Assembly: GCA_027066965.1 (NCBI GenBank)
Contig: JAMOMT010000187.1
Location: 1 to 5,228 of the forward strand
Direction: 5' to 3'
Origin: Archaeoglobaceae archaeon
GTDB lineage: Archaea; Halobacteriota; Archaeoglobi; Archaeoglobales; Archaeoglobaceae
Length of the DNA stretch: 5,228 nt
Positions 5,056 through 5,228 of this stretch are shown one piece after another. Below the pieces are notes generated by a model, which saw only the letters and a program-made list of their open reading frames with translations, did not search any database and was not told the DNA's origin. Made by a program: the position numbers and the translations under genes. Numbering within the stretch: the first letter of the stretch is position 1; each line of letters opens with the position of its first letter.

Positions 5056-5228
5056 ATGAAAGAGGAGGATGTTGAGTTTTTCCTCTGCTGCATATCCTGT
5101 CAGAACAGGTTTCCCGAACACTTCTGCGTGATAACTCCGGAAAGGCCATCTCCCTGCGGTATAACTTACGAGAGAGCCTTAACGAGGGTGGAGTTCTTTA
5201 AAAAGGTAAGGCCGGGAAGAAAGGTGGG
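5056..5228 (+). CDS. Acetyl-CoA synthase A-cluster-like protein (CdhC/AcsB C-terminal domain type), truncated by window edge
   Basis: Fifty-seven codons are visible and the frame is open at the right edge. After only 11 residues it shows C12-x2-C15-x8-C24-x9-C34 embedded in CISCQN, FCVITPERPSPCG. This is exactly the cysteine spacing of the A-cluster [4Fe-4S] ligands of acetyl-CoA synthase (C506, C509, C518, C528 of the Moorella enzyme; C189, C192, C201, C211 in Methanosarcina CdhC). The surrounding 'LCQsFaPtHvCvITPERpsLCG' wording also matches. In CdhC roughly 180 residues precede this motif; here the in-frame stop TAG at 5023-5025 and the only ATG at 5056 rule out such an N-terminal part. 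After C34 the sequence (GITYERALTRVEFFKKVRPG) departs from the usual GAxxWxDxxA continuation. The Cys-Gly-Cys that binds the distal nickel would lie past the window. It may be a stand-alone A-cluster-domain protein, a decayed cdhC copy, or an Fe-S protein that reuses the motif. Confidence 0.7.
   Translation, partial: MKEEDVEFFLCCISCQNRFPEHFCVITPERPSPCGITYERALTRVEFFKKVRPGRKV

Noticed and set aside
5028..5065. Possible C/D-box guide RNA (TATGATGT resembling a C box)
   Set aside because: No D box (CTGA) or internal C'/D' pair at proper spacing was found.
4964..5149. 61-residue open frame on the minus strand across the divergent promoter region
   Set aside because: Its composition is unlike a folded protein (basic, Cys/Asn/Tyr-rich, low complexity at the C-terminus). 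It overlaps the membrane-gene promoter and lies antisense to the A-cluster motif, which is far better supported.

Overview
The window looks like a piece of a euryarchaeal chromosome, most likely from Archaeoglobales or close relatives. Evidence for an archaeon: an archaeal-type riboflavin synthase, two archaeosine tRNA-modification enzymes (TgtA and ArcS), AT-rich TATA boxes about 26 nt upstream of start codons (leaderless transcripts), and AGGTGG-type ribosome binding sites inside an operon. Archaeoglobales is an inference from overall protein character and the acetyl-CoA synthase-like motif at the right edge; no marker gene proves it.

Layout, left to right. (1) The last 47 codons of a PfkB-family sugar/nucleoside kinase (+) run to 146. 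(2) A short AT-rich convergent spacer (147-242) holds palindromes and a perfect 13-bp tandem repeat, and probably terminates the riboflavin synthase transcript. (3) ribC (-, 243-704) and a small RIO/Bud32-like archaeal protein kinase (+, 713-1312) diverge with only 8 bp between their starts. (4) The kinase converges, with a 16-bp gap, on a two-gene minus-strand operon: tgtA (2956-4488) followed by arcS (1329-2921). TgtA swaps guanine-15 of tRNA for preQ0, and ArcS then acts on the preQ0 base on the way to archaeosine. (5) Upstream of tgtA is a small four-helix membrane protein (-, 4564-4959) with its own strong TATA box and an operator-like inverted repeat. (6) Diverging from it, and cut by the window edge, is a reading frame (+, from 5056) that begins almost directly with the four-cysteine A-cluster motif of acetyl-CoA synthase (CdhC/AcsB) but has none of the roughly 180 residues that precede this motif in CdhC.

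The archaeosine pair is the clear functional unit. The most unusual item is the stand-alone A-cluster-like protein at the right end; its identity depends on sequence beyond the window. All other genes look intact, and no tRNA, rRNA, CRISPR array or insertion sequence was seen.
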